Part shown: piece after piece, positions 35,618-48,289 of the stretch | How the letters are laid out: every line of letters starts with the position of its first letter | Numbering within the stretch: the stretch's first letter is position 1 | Assembly: GCA_001632425.1 (NCBI GenBank) | Contig: KV425592.1 | Span: 62,001 to 126,000 of the forward strand | From: Neolentinus lepideus HHB14362 ss-1 | Lineage: Eukaryota > Basidiomycota > Agaricomycetes > Gloeophyllales > Gloeophyllaceae | Direction of reading: 5' to 3' | Length of the DNA: 64,000 nt | Program-made: the position numbers and the translations under genes | The notes under the pieces: generated by a model | Database searches by the model: none | Seen by the model: only the letters and a program-made list of their open reading frames with translations | What the model was told of the DNA's origin: nothing

Positions 35618-37250
35618 ATGCCAGAGGCTTCTGCACTAGGACCAATTGATCCTGCGTCCGTACCCCAAGGAGAGGAGGAAAAGAAAGCGCCATGGGTAGT
35701 GAGGAAGCTTGTCGGTGTAAGTCAATCGTCAGAATGATGCGATCAGCCAGATTGATTGAATGAAATGTGCCCAGTCTATGACGGGGAGGATCGTCATGTC
35801 CTCTTATGAATCCTTGCGGGCCGCCGGAACCAGCGTAGTTTGTTTATCACCGGTAAATAGTTCGCTCAGGCGTCGCACAGCCAGGGCGAATCTGATTATG
35901 TCGAAACACAGTGGGGAGACTCTTCGCCTCTTCTCATGCCATGTATCCGGTTCAGAGACTTAGTTATGCATACCGTTATAGCCGCCACCGTGAGCTGTTT
36001 GTCAAATACTTGCATCGCTCTGATTTATCAGTACAAAGGGAGGAACAGCGGCAGTAGCTGCCCCAGTCATGGATCCTATCTCAGATATCATAGTCTCTTC
36101 TTTAGGTGACACCGTACTGGTCGAAGTCGGCCTCCACACTGGCTTCGAACTAACAACCAAAGTCGCCGACGATCTTTTACTCCAGCACACTGTAAATCAT
36201 ATGATACCCCTCCATTCCAAGCGGCTGGAAACTACCGCGATCAAGGAGCTATTGATCACTCTCAAGTACAAGCACACTGTGGAAGATGCTAGCCTGGGTT
36301 TCTTCAGGAGCAGTGTCCATGGGTAGGGCGTTCACGTTTTGTGGCGTTCCCCAGCATCTCACGACCCGCGTTTGCTTCAGAGACAGTTCGTTATTCGCCA
36401 GTGTGAAAGACTATTTGGCGGTCGAGAAAGGGTGGTTCTCACCATACCTGTTTGCTAGCGGAAGAAGACCGATCATACCTCGGACAATGAAGCCAGACGT
36501 AGTATTCTGTCACGGACCGTTCCTATCAGGTCTGTACATTGTCACCGTGGACACGTGTTTTCTGCAATTGACGCTCCGTCAGGCGACTACAAAATAGGCG
36601 AGACTCTACTGAACGAGTCTGCTTCGACGATATCTCTGGCGCCTCTACCTCAGGTACCCGAAGCCGAAGCACATCCCAAGGAGCACCACAGCTCCTTATC
36701 CGTGAAATTACCCAATCTATCAAACATGTTCGAGCGCTCTCGAACGCCCTCTCCTGAACCCGCTCTCGCACCGCCGCCCACGCCACTGCAACCACGCCGC
36801 CTTGTCATTCTCGTCGTCGGCCTCAAGCCACATCGAACATTCTGGACTACCAGCGCACGCCCAAGCGAGAGCGTGATCCGCTACCAACTTCTCAACGGGT
36901 GTCCAGCGATCGTAGTGCCTGCGAAGGTCGGCGTGCCGTTGTTGGCCTGGGACACTTTGACACTGGAGCACTTATGGAAGGTCAAGCTGCCAGAAGAATC
37001 GGAAAGTGTGACCCAAGAATCCGGGCACGGATTCCAGGGTATCGTGAACGTGATGTCCGAATACCTGGACCTGTGCATTGACTGGGAAAGGGTTGTCTTA
37101 CCCGAGGGCGAGACTAAAAATAAGAAAGATACAGTGAAAAACGCTATATCTCTTCTCGTGGCTGCTGCTGTCAGAAGTGGTAATAGCAAGGAGGTGAAGA
37201 AAGAGGTGGACAAAGAACGGAGCGGCATCGCTATTTGGCGCATCCTTTGA
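35618..37250 (+). CDS. Multi-exon protein of unknown function
   Basis: The start at 35618 opens MPEASALGPIDPASVPQGEE; the first exon ends at a GTAAGT donor (35717). The second exon is 35775-35852. Boundaries between about 35853 and 36060 are unresolved. Later coding parts include LVEVGLHTGFELTTKVADDLL (about 36107-36170), DSSLFASVKDYLAVEKGWF (about 36380-36440), and a last exon from about 36586 (SGDYKIGETLL…) to 37250 with a G-phase junction. The last exon has a Pro-rich linker (SRTPSPEPALAPPPTPL) and then a folded region with RRLVILVVGLKPH and LLNGCPAIVVP. No family recognised. Confidence 0.6.
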
Positions 37251-37832
37251 CTTGGGGGTACCTTGTTGGCTTCGGGCCACGGATCTTCAAACATTATCAT
37301 CTTGTTTACTCGCCGTCTCCCGCAAAGAAACACAGGCTATATCCCCGAGGAAACTATTAAGACATTCCTATCGTCGACAGTGCGTCATTATTGTAAACCA
37401 GGCATACCGCTATTTGCATTCATAGAATTCGAGTGCAAGACATTGTTCTGAGCAGGACGAGTCATCGGGTAGACAAGCAGTGAAACATCAAGAATCTTTT
37501 GAATAATGCGTAGGAGTCGTCGGTGTGTGTAGAAAATAAGACCTGAAACGACAGAATGCCCAATTGTCAAGGAATATATTTGGGGCTTGCATAGAGAGAA
37601 AGAAGATGATATCAAGTCCTGAAACTCCAAATTGATGTGCCCAACGCGCAGCCACTCACTGCGCGGCATATATATATTGCCGAGCGTCTATGAGAATCGC
37701 ATCCTCCTCACGCTGATCTGATAAGCATTGAGGTACCGGAACGTGTTTCTCGACATGCGGAACCGATTGAGGATATGTTTTGAATACAACACATTTTGTC
37801 CACTCGAAAGAGACAAAACCAGGGGGCGAGCT
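37251..37832. other. Intergenic 3'-3' region
   Basis: 582 bp between convergent genes; contains an AT-rich tract near 37665-37685 and no recognisable coding region. Confidence 0.5.
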
Positions 37833-40800
37833 CTAGGAGGGGCGACTGTCAGACGCCCAGAGACCCTGTGTACCCTGTCCCATGACAAATACAACTTCCT
37901 CTTCTTCCTCTTCCTCTCCTTCACCTTCGGCCTCGGTATCACTGGCCTTTCTAGCCTCGGGGGAACTAATATTCGGCGAGACTGACTGCACGTCCGGATT
38001 GGTCTGACTGTTTTCCACTCGACTTGCAGTTCCTTCGCTCTCAAAGGAACTCTGCATTGCTCCAGGCAGGATGAACTGCTTCCACTGGTCTGAGCCCATG
38101 CGCACCCAATCATCTCGGAGCTCAACGGATTCAGATAAGGAAAGGACGTCTTTCACTAAGTCCACGTCGGATGTGAGATGCCGAACGCGATTGAACGAGG
38201 CCAGCAGATGCACGGATATCCAGCCGAGCGAGTCCATCTAGTAGAAAAGGAGGAGTAAGACACATCATTAAAGCCCGTCTATCACTGCAAGAGTACTGAT
38301 GAAACTGACCCTTTGTCTGAGAAAGAAATCTTGCTGCATATTTTGCGGACTGAGGTAATATTCGAGTTGACCGAGGAGGGATTGCCTCAGAGGATCCAAT
38401 GGGAAGGATACCGCGGATATCGGGGCGGGAGTGGGCGTAAGGTTCTGAGGAATGTGTAATGGCGCAACGTATGGCGCTGCATGATAGCCCTCATAGCCAG
38501 GGACTGGTCCATAGGGAGGGATAGGAGACACGTAGTACTGAGTGTAGTCAGCCTGCGGAGGCAACTGCTGGAAGGGCGACGGCGGGGTGACAGTGTGTGC
38601 TGGTTGTCGCGTTTGTAGTACTCCTCCACCTCTTGAGTAACCTCCCCGTGAATCATGACCTCTGCCGTATCCCCTAGGGCCACCCCTTCCTCTGCGTCCT
38701 CGCTCGAAGCCGTATCCAGAACCGAACGAGTTAGAGCCTCGTCTAGGCCGAGTGCCGAGTTCTCGTACATCCGGTCTGGTCCTTTCAATCTGTCGCATAC
38801 GCTCCCGCGCAAGGCGTTCATCTCGCGTAATGACGGGAGCATACCCAGTCCCGCTCATAGGTCCGAAACCATAGCCGTAGTCCTTCACCTCCCAATCATC
38901 ACCCTCGGCACCATACTCTGCCTGTAGAGAAGGATCAGCCTGGAAAGGATATTGTCCAGGCGCGACAGGCCCGTTCGGAAGACCGAGAGCCGAAGTAGCA
39001 GGGGACGTCGAGGACGTCGACAGCCCAGCGGACATGGACACAGCGGCCGACACAGCCTCAGGAGCTCGCATGGGTGAAGGCTGCGAGAGCTGAGGCGAAG
39101 GCCCACGGCTCACCTGCAACGGCGCCAGCAGACCCTCGTCCGGCTCGTTGGGCAGAGTGGATCCGAATTCCCATTTTTTTTCGCGATCAGTTAGATCAAT
39201 GACCTTGAATTCAACTTTATTATCATCCTTCTGTTTCTCATCATCTTTGACCTGGTCGCTCTTGTTCGTCACGTCCGACATGAACCGCCCAGGAGCGGTT
39301 TGGATTCGCTTGCGCCCTTTCGAGCTCGACTGCATTCGCGACCTAGTTGATGGTCCAGTTTCACCAGGACTCACGCCAATAGCGATGGTCCTGAAAGCCT
39401 TGATCTCGCCTCCGCCTTCATTCTGTTCGCCGCTGAAGGCCTCTTCGCCCGCCTTGGTAGGATGACCAGCCGCGTTCGGAACATCCTGAAGCACAGGCAT
39501 AGGACTCGGGCTTTTACTAGTAATACTACCGAAGACAACTTCTTGCTTTCTTCCTCGTTGATTGAACTGTTGTACGTCGGATGTCCCGACCTCGCGATAG
39601 CCAGCGACCGCCTCGGACTCGCCGGGGGGCGGCGGCCTGACCATCGATGAGGGCGGGGGTGCGCTCGACTCAGTACCAGCAGGCACTTGCGCCGCTGGGT
39701 CCTGCATCGGAGGAATAGGGGACACCTGGGAACTAGCCGGATACATCTGCTGGTCCTGCCCAGGAGTGTTGCCATTCCAATAAAGATATGGCTGGCCGTA
39801 TTGATACATGTATGGTTGATACATTGGATAAGGCGGTGAGCCGGGATACACTGGGGAGACGACACCAGGCTGAGGAACGAACCCGTTCGGACCGGGTATA
39901 GAATAGGGATTATGAGCAGGAGAGCCTGACACGGAATATGGATGAGAATGAGGACTGTGACCCGAATGAACTGGGAGAGACATATGAGGAAAATATCCGG
40001 GGCTGTTGGTACCCGACAGTTGCGACGAAGGGTATTGAGTAATTTGCGGAGGAGGATAGTGAACAGGAATCTCAGAGTGTGGCGAAGGGCCTCCGGACAG
40101 AATCCGCTCCGTGTTGAGGGGGGCGCCGTAGCCACTAGTGCCGGTTGGTTCTTCAGGCAAGCGTTTACCACGGGCGCTCTGCCGGGGGCTAGACTGCACA
40201 CTACTAGCGAGACTTTGAACTTGTGACTGTGTGGCCGATCCGCGGGCGGAGTGTGCCCTACTCTGGCCCTGGGATGCCGGCTTGGATCCCGACGAAGAAG
40301 CGGAAGCGGAAGTTTTGGCGTTGCCGCGGAGCGCACCTTGTCGGTTGTTGACGGAGGGCTGGTTGGGAGGATGAGACGGGCCAAAGCGATTCCGGGGCGG
40401 TCGCTGAGCATCTGCAGCAGCCTGCAGCTCTTCCGCTGGTATAGGCACCCATTTTGTCTTCTCACCTGCACGACCCAGCATAGGAGTGAACGAGCGCCCG
40501 ACACGGTCCGCCATCAGTATCTTGTTGCGATAAAGGGAAGAGAAAGATATGTAAGCACAATGAAGAGGTGGTGTACGTACTTTTCCGCGGTGTCACCGGC
40601 TGTGACGCCTCCTCCTGTTTCTTCTCCCCTTCTACCTTTTCGTAATCCTCCTGCGGCGTGGAATGATTGGATTTACCAACTTCCGGCCAACTCTCAGCGT
40701 CGTCCACGGAAGGCGGTAGGTTTACTGGAATTGTTGTAGGTGGCGGACGATTCCTAGGCTTGACGACGAAAGGATCGTCGTCCACGGTATCCCTTGCGAT

Positions 40801-41349
40801 GTGTGGCGTACCGTTCATAGGCGGCAAACGCGCAGCAGATGTGGACGCTTGTATTGAACCAGACGATTTCGATAAAGGCGGACGGGAAGATGTCACGCCG
40901 TTAACATGTGCAGGTCGTGATGAAGACGCCGGAGGCTGAATGCTGTGAGATTGCGCAAGAGCCTGAGCCCTTTGCTCCTTGCGAACGTCCCATACGTTGA
41001 CGGGTGGCGACTTGACGGGTGATGGCTGCAGATGCGCAGACGAAGACGACTCACCGCCTCCACTCGCTTCAGCACTCGATGGTTCAGCCGACTCCTTCAT
41101 CATCTCAGGATTCATATCAACACTAGATAGCGGCGAAGAAGCCTTGGATCCGCTCGACCCCGTCCTTTCCGTGCTGGACGTGCTGGCCACAATCGAAGGT
41201 GCAGTGGTTGTCGTCGAAATAGAGTGATTTTCAGAGGCGGTCGGATGCTGCGAGGTCACAGCTTTTAGCGGCTTGCTCGTGTTCCCTTTCTTAGCACGTT
41301 CTGCGTACGAAAGCGTCTTCGAGACAGCCACAGGCGTCGAAGAAACCAT
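37833..41349 (-). CDS. La-related protein (LARP) with C-terminal La motif
   Basis: Three exons: 41349-40581, 40465-38310 and 38237-37833 (introns of 115 and 72 bp), giving 1109 residues with consistent phases. Most of the protein is disordered Ser/Pro-rich sequence. A Gly/Arg-rich RGG stretch (GRRGRGGPRGYGRG) lies in the second exon, between Tyr/Pro-rich prion-like regions. The La motif starts near residue 950 (LLGQLEYYLSPQNMQQDFFL) and continues across the last intron (MDSLGWISVHLLASFNRV, then SVELRDDWVRM). The C-terminus is acidic with a poly-Glu run. La motifs of the LARP1/Sro9 group bind RNA 3' ends and regulate translation of bound mRNAs in the cytoplasm. The domain is clear; the subfamily is inferred from the lack of a visible RRM. 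Confidence 0.85.
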
Positions 41350-41855
41350 TTTCACGGTGTCGAAAGCGAACTGAAAGCAGCAGGATCGTGCTGCCCAGGA
41401 ATTCGAGACACAGCAAGCTTAGACGTCCACTAGACGATACTTTGACCTCTAGACGGCCCAGATAGAAGAGAATATAGAGGCTTAGAAAGCCTTTCGAGAG
41501 ATACGGTGGACACGCAATTAGCGCGGTAAGGAGGACAGGCAGGCGCCACAGTAATGCTCCCGCGCCGGTCGTATACTCAGAGTTATCACTGGACTGCATG
41601 GTAACTTCGGTAAAGTGAATTCATTACTAACAACTTAGATCCATGCTAGGAATTTATGTCATGAATACATATATAAGGACCAGGAGTTTCTTTAGACCAT
41701 CTACAACCGCCATATCATCCAGAAATAATATTGCCACAATTTTGAAGGCAAGTCTGATCAATCATGCTGAGCTACCGGATCACCAGACCAAACATGAATT
41801 AGGATACGCCAGTGCTATAAGGTGACCGAGGGTTCATACAACAGACTGCGGAGGA
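41350..41855. other. Intergenic, promoter of the LARP gene and 3' flank of copy B
   Basis: 41350-41640 is the upstream region of the LARP gene. From about 41715 to 41855 it matches the 3' flank of copy A. No coding sequence. Confidence 0.5.
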
Positions 41856-44603
41856 CTATGGTACTTCTTTGCACCACATCTTCCAAAACGCTGCATCGTC
41901 TGCAACAGCAGGGTTCAACACTCTCGGATCGTCCCCCTTAACTAGAGGATTCTGATATGCATCCCGCCATCCATTCGACAGCTGCAAGAGGGCATCCCAA
42001 CTCGCCTGACCATCCTGCCGTATAGGACTTAGAATATCGGGCGAAAGACCCGCGGCCCAGAAATCATATGTCTTAAATTTGTACGTGGTCTTGGCGCTAG
42101 GGCCCGTATCAGAGACAAGCTTCAAGCACGGAGTATCCGCAGCAAGGGAAAAGACGATACGAATAACCGGGACGTCGACTGGGTGAGATGGATCAAAGAC
42201 GCCAATGCTGTATGGGTTCATTGCCCGCAGGAGCTCGATGTCGGGCGTAGTCGTGTACTTCGAGTCATTCTTGCATTGCCACATAATGACACCAATGTTC
42301 TTCGCCTCGATGTGGGATCCACAATACAGGAACGTAATTATCCCGTCATCGCTACTTTGCCTGTGCCACACAAGGCCGCCGCTCCTCGGAACATCTGCCG
42401 CACAAGATAGTCGACCTTAACTAACTTGTGTGGATGAGTCTTGATCCAATGATTGAAATATATCTTGCTGTCCGAAAACGCATCCTGGAGAACTTCCCCG
42501 TTTCTGTTACTGCCAGCGTTGTCGACCGTGCACCCCGTCGCTGAGAGTATGTTCTTATGGCCCGGTGTCGATGATTGTGGAACACAGAACAGCTTTTCCA
42601 GTAGCGCAGGGACTGTGCACCATCTTTTATGGCCGGCAGACCGACCTTGTGCGTCAGGTGGTCCGATCGCCGCATCACGAGCCATCACAAAGAGACTCGT
42701 GACTAACAATTCACCACGGTCACCCTTGTCAATGGCGAAGCCCTGAAGTACAGTCTTGAGCGCGTCTGGCGCACTGAAATTAGCTCCTTGCATTATCCAG
42801 TATGCGGCTTCAGACAGAATCGGCTTTGAAGGTGACAAGGATTTGAGACTATCATCAAGGCTGAGATAGATTCTCATATGTCGATTGATCTATCGCAGTT
42901 CCTCTAACGTGGTCATGAATTCGATTGGTAGTCGCTGGGCCAGGCAAGCCAGTATCTGAGCTGACGAAAGGTCCTGCCAGCGCCCCTCGTAATCAACTCC
43001 ACCGAGGAGCTTGTGAGCGGCAAACTCGGCCATCGAGGATTTGATGTTGTCATCACCACAGTCATACCGGCCACCCATCTATGTAAAGACAGAGTTAAGA
43101 TTAGTTTCACCCTCCGAAATATACTGGTACATACAACGGACGACCACAGTGACAGAGGTGCTCAATGCTCGTGATCCTCTCGACAGTCGGAATGTCTTGT
43201 TTCAAAGAAACTTTGATCGCCAGATGGTCAAATCCCACATTTGTAAATGGGTGAATGAACTCGAAGCCAAACGCTGAGACGCGAGAAGAGGTAGACCTGG
43301 TGGATACCAGAGCCTTGATTTTACTCCTCGTAGACAAGAAAGGGGAGAACAGTGGCTCGATGTCGCCCGTCGTAGTCAGAAAGAGGGAGAACAGCGATAA
43401 CTTAGAGTATGTCCGTAGAACACGTCGTAGTTCATATCGCATGGACTCCGTCAACAATTGTGCCTCATCGAACTCCAGAATGACTAGAGGTGCGGAAGAA
43501 GATTCTTGCGGTTCGAGCGATCGAAGGAGGTCTGCAAGCTTTTGAAATGCTTGAAGTGGAGCATAGACATCTGAAGTGGAAGAAGAAGGACCCCTTGATT
43601 CTGGACTCTAGCATAACCTTAGCGTTGGCTCAGACGTGGTGAGAATGCAGGGATATACCTCTTTAGCACGCTTCACGACTGCTCCGTAAAATTTAATTCG
43701 TGAAGCTCCGTGCTTCTTCCTAGTCATCTCAGCCGTCATATACTCCCTAAATTGCTCTGCTACCGTTTTGGCGACATCTCGTCGGATCTCGGTCTCCAGC
43801 ACATGAAGAGTCTGTTCAAAGAGTGCTTGTAGAAAATCGCCCATGCGAATGCCGAGATCCTCAGGTCTACCAGGAGCACCAAGGTGATCGGCAGCATTGT
43901 AATCGGGAGGAGGGAAGCCTATCACGTATGTAAGGAATCGAAGCAATGGACATTACCAGTTATTCATACCATGCGACCCACTATTCCTCAGATTCATTGG
44001 TATTACGAGGGTCACCGACATATTTCGTATTCCACGACTGTTAGAGAGCTATTAGACGCATGAGCAAGTATATAGCGTTGTGGCGGCTGAGCAAACCCAC
44101 CGGTGTATTGCGATTCGGACTCGGCTACTGTAACAGCTCTTCTGGTTAAACCAAAAATCTCGGACAAAAAGTACCAGATGTAATGCGTTGAGGACGGAGG
44201 GTTTCTAAAGATCCTTGAGATGCAGGATACGGTGAAATCAAGAGGAAACGTACTTAAGCGTCTGAGACTCTTGAAGGACCCCTGAGCTATAGATTCTTTA
44301 ATCAGAGCGGACAGAGCCAGCCTCGAGTCATCCACTAGCAAGACGAAGGCATCAGCGAGAAGGATATAGTTTTTGGGATCCTCGTTGGCAAATGGTCCAA
44401 GAAAGGACGTTCATAAGGACCATCACAGGATCAGGATTGTGGAGACACTTCTCCCTCACTTCTGCGTCCAACTCTTCATGATTGTAACCCAGTCCATCAT
44501 CCACCAACTCAAGATCTGTTTCGATTTTGGGGCGAACGGGAGGGAGCTGGGGAGACGGACTACTAGCGGCGGACCGTTTAAGCCTCGAACTCGTATTGGA
44601 CAT
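41856..44603 (-). pseudogene. Crinkler-like NTPase pseudogene, copy B (P-loop deleted)
   Basis: The N-terminus is intact (MSNTSSRLKRSAASSPSPQL, LVDDGLGYNHEELD, start 44603). At about 44008, copy A sequence from …TDYVGG to …THLVIP is missing (about 155 bp), removing the SSGTGKS Walker A motif. Further lesions relative to copy A are a lost G in ATGGGTGGCC (about 43075), a short deletion near 42905 giving LEELR then a stop, and a frameshift near 42350. The C-terminal block keeps DGIITFLY…VIMWQCKND, where copy A has QCR. The gene order and 3' flank are as in copy A. Not functional as an NTPase. Confidence 0.8.
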
Positions 44604-44979
44604 TTGCGCAACTGCGTGAGCTCGAGACTTGACGCATGAATACTCCTATGCACTTTTCAGACCTAGTACCTTTCAGAGTTTTGGGCCTAAGAGTAAACGA
44701 GAACCTCTGAAGTGCAGCGACGCTGAGGTGTGGCGTGACCTTTTGGAGTTCAAAGCTGGGGACTGCTGGGGACTGCTGGGGAACTTGAAGTGGAGAAAAT
44801 TTATGTGCTGCAACTGGAAAGACGCATTGTATACACACTTACATTGAGTGAAACTATTTTATTGGGATGTGCAAGTCTTACCGTGACCGATAAATGATTT
44901 CATCAGATGTTCATCGTGAGCGCTAGCCGTCACGGTGACAGTCCAGATTTCGGAGAAATAGCCGCCATCTTCAGCATCG
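44604..44979. other. Divergent upstream region, copy B and hydrolase
   Basis: Contains a short direct repeat (GGGGACTGCT three times in a row around 44757-44783). A block (44790-44900) recurs at 23944-24085, and the part next to copy B recurs upstream of copies A and C. Confidence 0.55.
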
Positions 44980-46390
44980 ATGTCCCCAGAGAAGAAGGCT
45001 ACGCTCCATCTAGTCTATGTCCACGGATTCCAAGGTTAGTGTAATGCCTTCATCGATAGGACTGACGAGACATGGAATGAATGAAGGGGATCATACGTCC
45101 TTCCAGGCGTTTCCAACCGATCTGCACAACAATCTCCTGAAGAAGCTGCCAGAGTACATCTCTCTGGACAGTTGCCTGTATCCAACGTATAAGAGCAGAA
45201 AACATATTAGCTATGTTGCACTGAATTTCCTCAGATGGTGGCGAACTTCCGTGCTCTTGAAACGGAATTTTTCTTGACATCTCTCAGGCTCAATACGCTG
45301 GATCCAGGACCAGTGATCCTCCTTGCGCATTCCATGGGAGGATTGCTAGCCGTTGAAGCGGCCACAACCCCAAAGCCGCAGTCCAAGCGGATCAAGGCCA
45401 TCGTTGCTTTTGATGTGCCGTATCTCTCGATGCATCCTCACGTTGTCATCAGTGGAATAGCATCTCTATTTCCGAAGGACGACGAGAAGCATAAAACGGA
45501 GAAAGAGCTGAATGACAAAGACCGTGTAAATTTTGTAGATCGTAGTGTCCTCGGAGACGATCATCTCTCCCCACTGCCGTCTCCGTCTGGGACACCCAGA
45601 TCAGACGACACATCATCCCTGACGTGTAAGTTCTTCGCGCACTAGCGACAATCTCTTAACTTAGGGACACTTCCTAGCTCGGACGTCTTCATCTCCGAGC
45701 TTATCACCGACCAGCTCGTCACGAAATCCACTAGACATGCTAGACAAAGTATCCGCCTTCGTCACCAAGCACGCAGACGAACCGATGATCAAGTTCCTCC
45801 GCAAACACTCCGACGAGCCCTTTAGTGCGATGCGCTCCTGGGTTGTCGAGCACTTTCAGTTTGGACAATGCATGTTCGACCCCGTGGGCCTGCGCGACCG
45901 CTACCGCGCTCTGGAAACCTGGAACGGTCTTTGGGTCAACTACTGGACAGAGACCGTTCCCAAACCAGGTGTTCCTCCGCCGACGGAGGCTTCAAAGGAG
46001 AATGAGGATGCAGCGCTTGAGTTGACAACTGCAGAAATCGGTGGGCTGTCGTCAGAGCTGGGAGATGAAGCCGCTCCTCTCACTAAAGAGACAGAGATGG
46101 CCCGCACGAAGCAACTCCAAAAGGCAGAGAAGGAATTGAAGAAGCAAAGAGAGAGGGAGCGTAAGGCTATGGAGCCCCGTCCTGCGCGACATTTCATCGT
46201 GCTTCCCGGGGCCTTTAATGGAAAGGCGCGGCACAAGTGGTTGAAGGTACCGATTGCCGGTGCAGAGGACGAAGTGCAGGCACACTGCGGGCTGTTCATT
46301 AGAGGTACTAACTTGGAGTATGATAGTTTCGTGGACAGGGTTGGCGACCTGCTAAAGTCGTGGTACCCCTTGATAGACTTTTCTGATTGA
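44980..46390 (+). CDS. Alpha/beta-hydrolase (serine hydrolase, lipase-like)
   Basis: Four exons: 44980-45034, 45087-45237, 45288-45625 and 45678-46390 (introns of 52, 50 and 52 bp), giving 418 residues with matching phases. The N-terminus LVYVHGFQGDHTSFQAFP is the first beta-strand and oxyanion-type HG turn. The nucleophile elbow AHSMGGLLAVEA (G/A-x-S-x-G) follows at about residue 85, directly after the second intron. The remainder carries a charged helical stretch (EKELKKQRERERKAMEP) and a C-terminal domain ending in GDLLKSWYPLIDFSD. No signal peptide, so probably intracellular. Family-level hydrolase call only; the substrate is unknown. Confidence 0.8.
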
Positions 46391-48289
46391 CTGGCCGTAG
46401 TTGCCGGTGAGTGGCTACAAAGGCGGAGGACAGACGGCAATGAGATTTGGATATTCTATGCTGTGTGGCAGAGACGGAGCTTGCAACAGTGAAGCACGTG
46501 CACACATTTGAAGATACGGAGGCTTTTCGTTGTAGAGATTTCGGCCCCGAGGTCTCTTAGACTCGTAGTGCACGAACAGTCAGTAATGTATTCTATGGCA
46601 GCTAAGCCATCCCACCGCCCTCCTTCCTCCGCCAATTCTCCCCCTTCCGCACTCGTACATAACATCACACAACCTCTCATAGACGCTTGCTAGCCGTAGA
46701 GACTGGACACGAGTTTAATATTGGCCAGTTACAATAGTATCCGGCACGGGCACAGTATAATTCGCGTAGCAGTCATAATTGTAATCGACCTCCGCGATAC
46801 GCTGCTTGTAAGCGGAGATGAAGGTAGACAGCGCACAGGCCATTAGGATCCTCGAGACATCCTTGAATACCATTCAGAGGTAGTACAGCGTCGCTCAAGA
46901 TCCATCGAATATGCGTTGATACGTTCGTTGCGGGACAGGAAAGTACCTGGCCGACAAGGTTCAAACCAAATAGAGAAATCTGACTGACGATATATGACTG
47001 TATATATCGTCAACATCAGAGGGTCGAATAGCTCGCCAGATGTGATCGGTCGGCAAAGGCCCAGTCCGAACGAAACTCGTCATGTTCATGGACGTCAAGA
47101 CTGACGGACGATGAGAAAAACTCTTTCATTAAAGGTAATGAACTTACTCACAGAAATAACTGTATCGTGAGTGGCATCAACATAGATCAGTTGGTTGAGG
47201 GGAAAGTAACGGGGTTAGAGTTCAGAGTGACATTCGTCTCCACGAAAGGTTCCGTCATTCGTGTTTGCGTCAGGCGTGCGTGCCAGGCGGCGAAGTTGAT
47301 TCAAAACGATCACAAGATGTTTTCAGCTAATTATAATAGCGACACATTACAGAACATACACAGAGTTGAGCATGAGATCTGGGCTCCGGTGGCAACATCT
47401 TAGCACGGAAGCAATCAAATTGAAGACTATTCGTACCTTCCGATGTGGTCCGGAAAACAGGCAACTGCATGAAGCCTTTCAGAAGCTGTCCATATTTGAC
47501 CCTGAATCCTACTCCCAGGTCACACCTGCTCGGAGCGATCAGGAGTACGCGACAGACAAATCGTAGCAACGACTCACATTTGCTCATGACCGAAAGGAGT
47601 AAGGATCTCAGGACAACTTGTACTCCCAAGTGGCCAAAAAGGCCAGAGGGTCAGATGCATTGGCCCATAGCTGACAGACGCGTGAAGCTTCGTCATAAAG
47701 TTTGCAGGGCCAGAGCTCGAAGTTGGGTAACGTGGAGGAGGTGTACTTCGTTGATGCTGTAGCCGGACGGAATTTGTGGCGACGCACAAGGCAGACCTTG
47801 CGCTTCAGCAGATACGGAGTACCAAGGAGATAAATTGCCCTAGTACCTCAAATCGAGGTGTCTTCATTGCGCGCGACAAATGGCGGGGGATTAGGGGAAC
47901 ACGAGGGAGTAGCCAAGGACTTTGATGAACAACGCCGTGTTAAGACGTGCAACTCGGTTAGCAGAGACAGTACAGTGCGCTCACCTGAGGAAGAGTATGT
48001 GTCGGGCGTTGCATCTGAGGGAATAGTAGAGGCGGGGCGATGTACAATATTAAGTCGGCTCTGATACTAGCGCGAACCTTCGACATTTTTGTCAAACCTT
48101 CACACGCCACGCCGTCTTTGTAGCACATTCATCTTATCGAACACAGTCTTCGTTTCACACCTGTCGTTCCATTTGCACCTATAACTCGACCAACTCGTTG
48201 TTTGTAAATGATCTGTTCACATCCCGCTCCTTCTGCTCTCAATAACATCGTGGTCCTGCCCTTGTTCCGTGTCTCTTGAGCTGAGCGTC
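46391..48289. other. Region without a clear gene
   Basis: About 1.9 kb. On the minus strand at about 46730-46870 there is a short possible last exon (frame with SRILMACALSTFISAYKQR) that may be a remnant of a membrane-protein gene, but no start or partner exons could be found. The rest holds only short open frames. Confidence 0.4.

Noticed and set aside
39371..40504. 377-residue minus-strand frame inside the LARP gene
   Set aside because: Overlaps the LARP coding exon in another frame, which has the La motif and consistent splice phases.
46773..46964. Minus-strand frame as a gene
   Set aside because: Too short and without partner exons. Mentioned only as a possible remnant.
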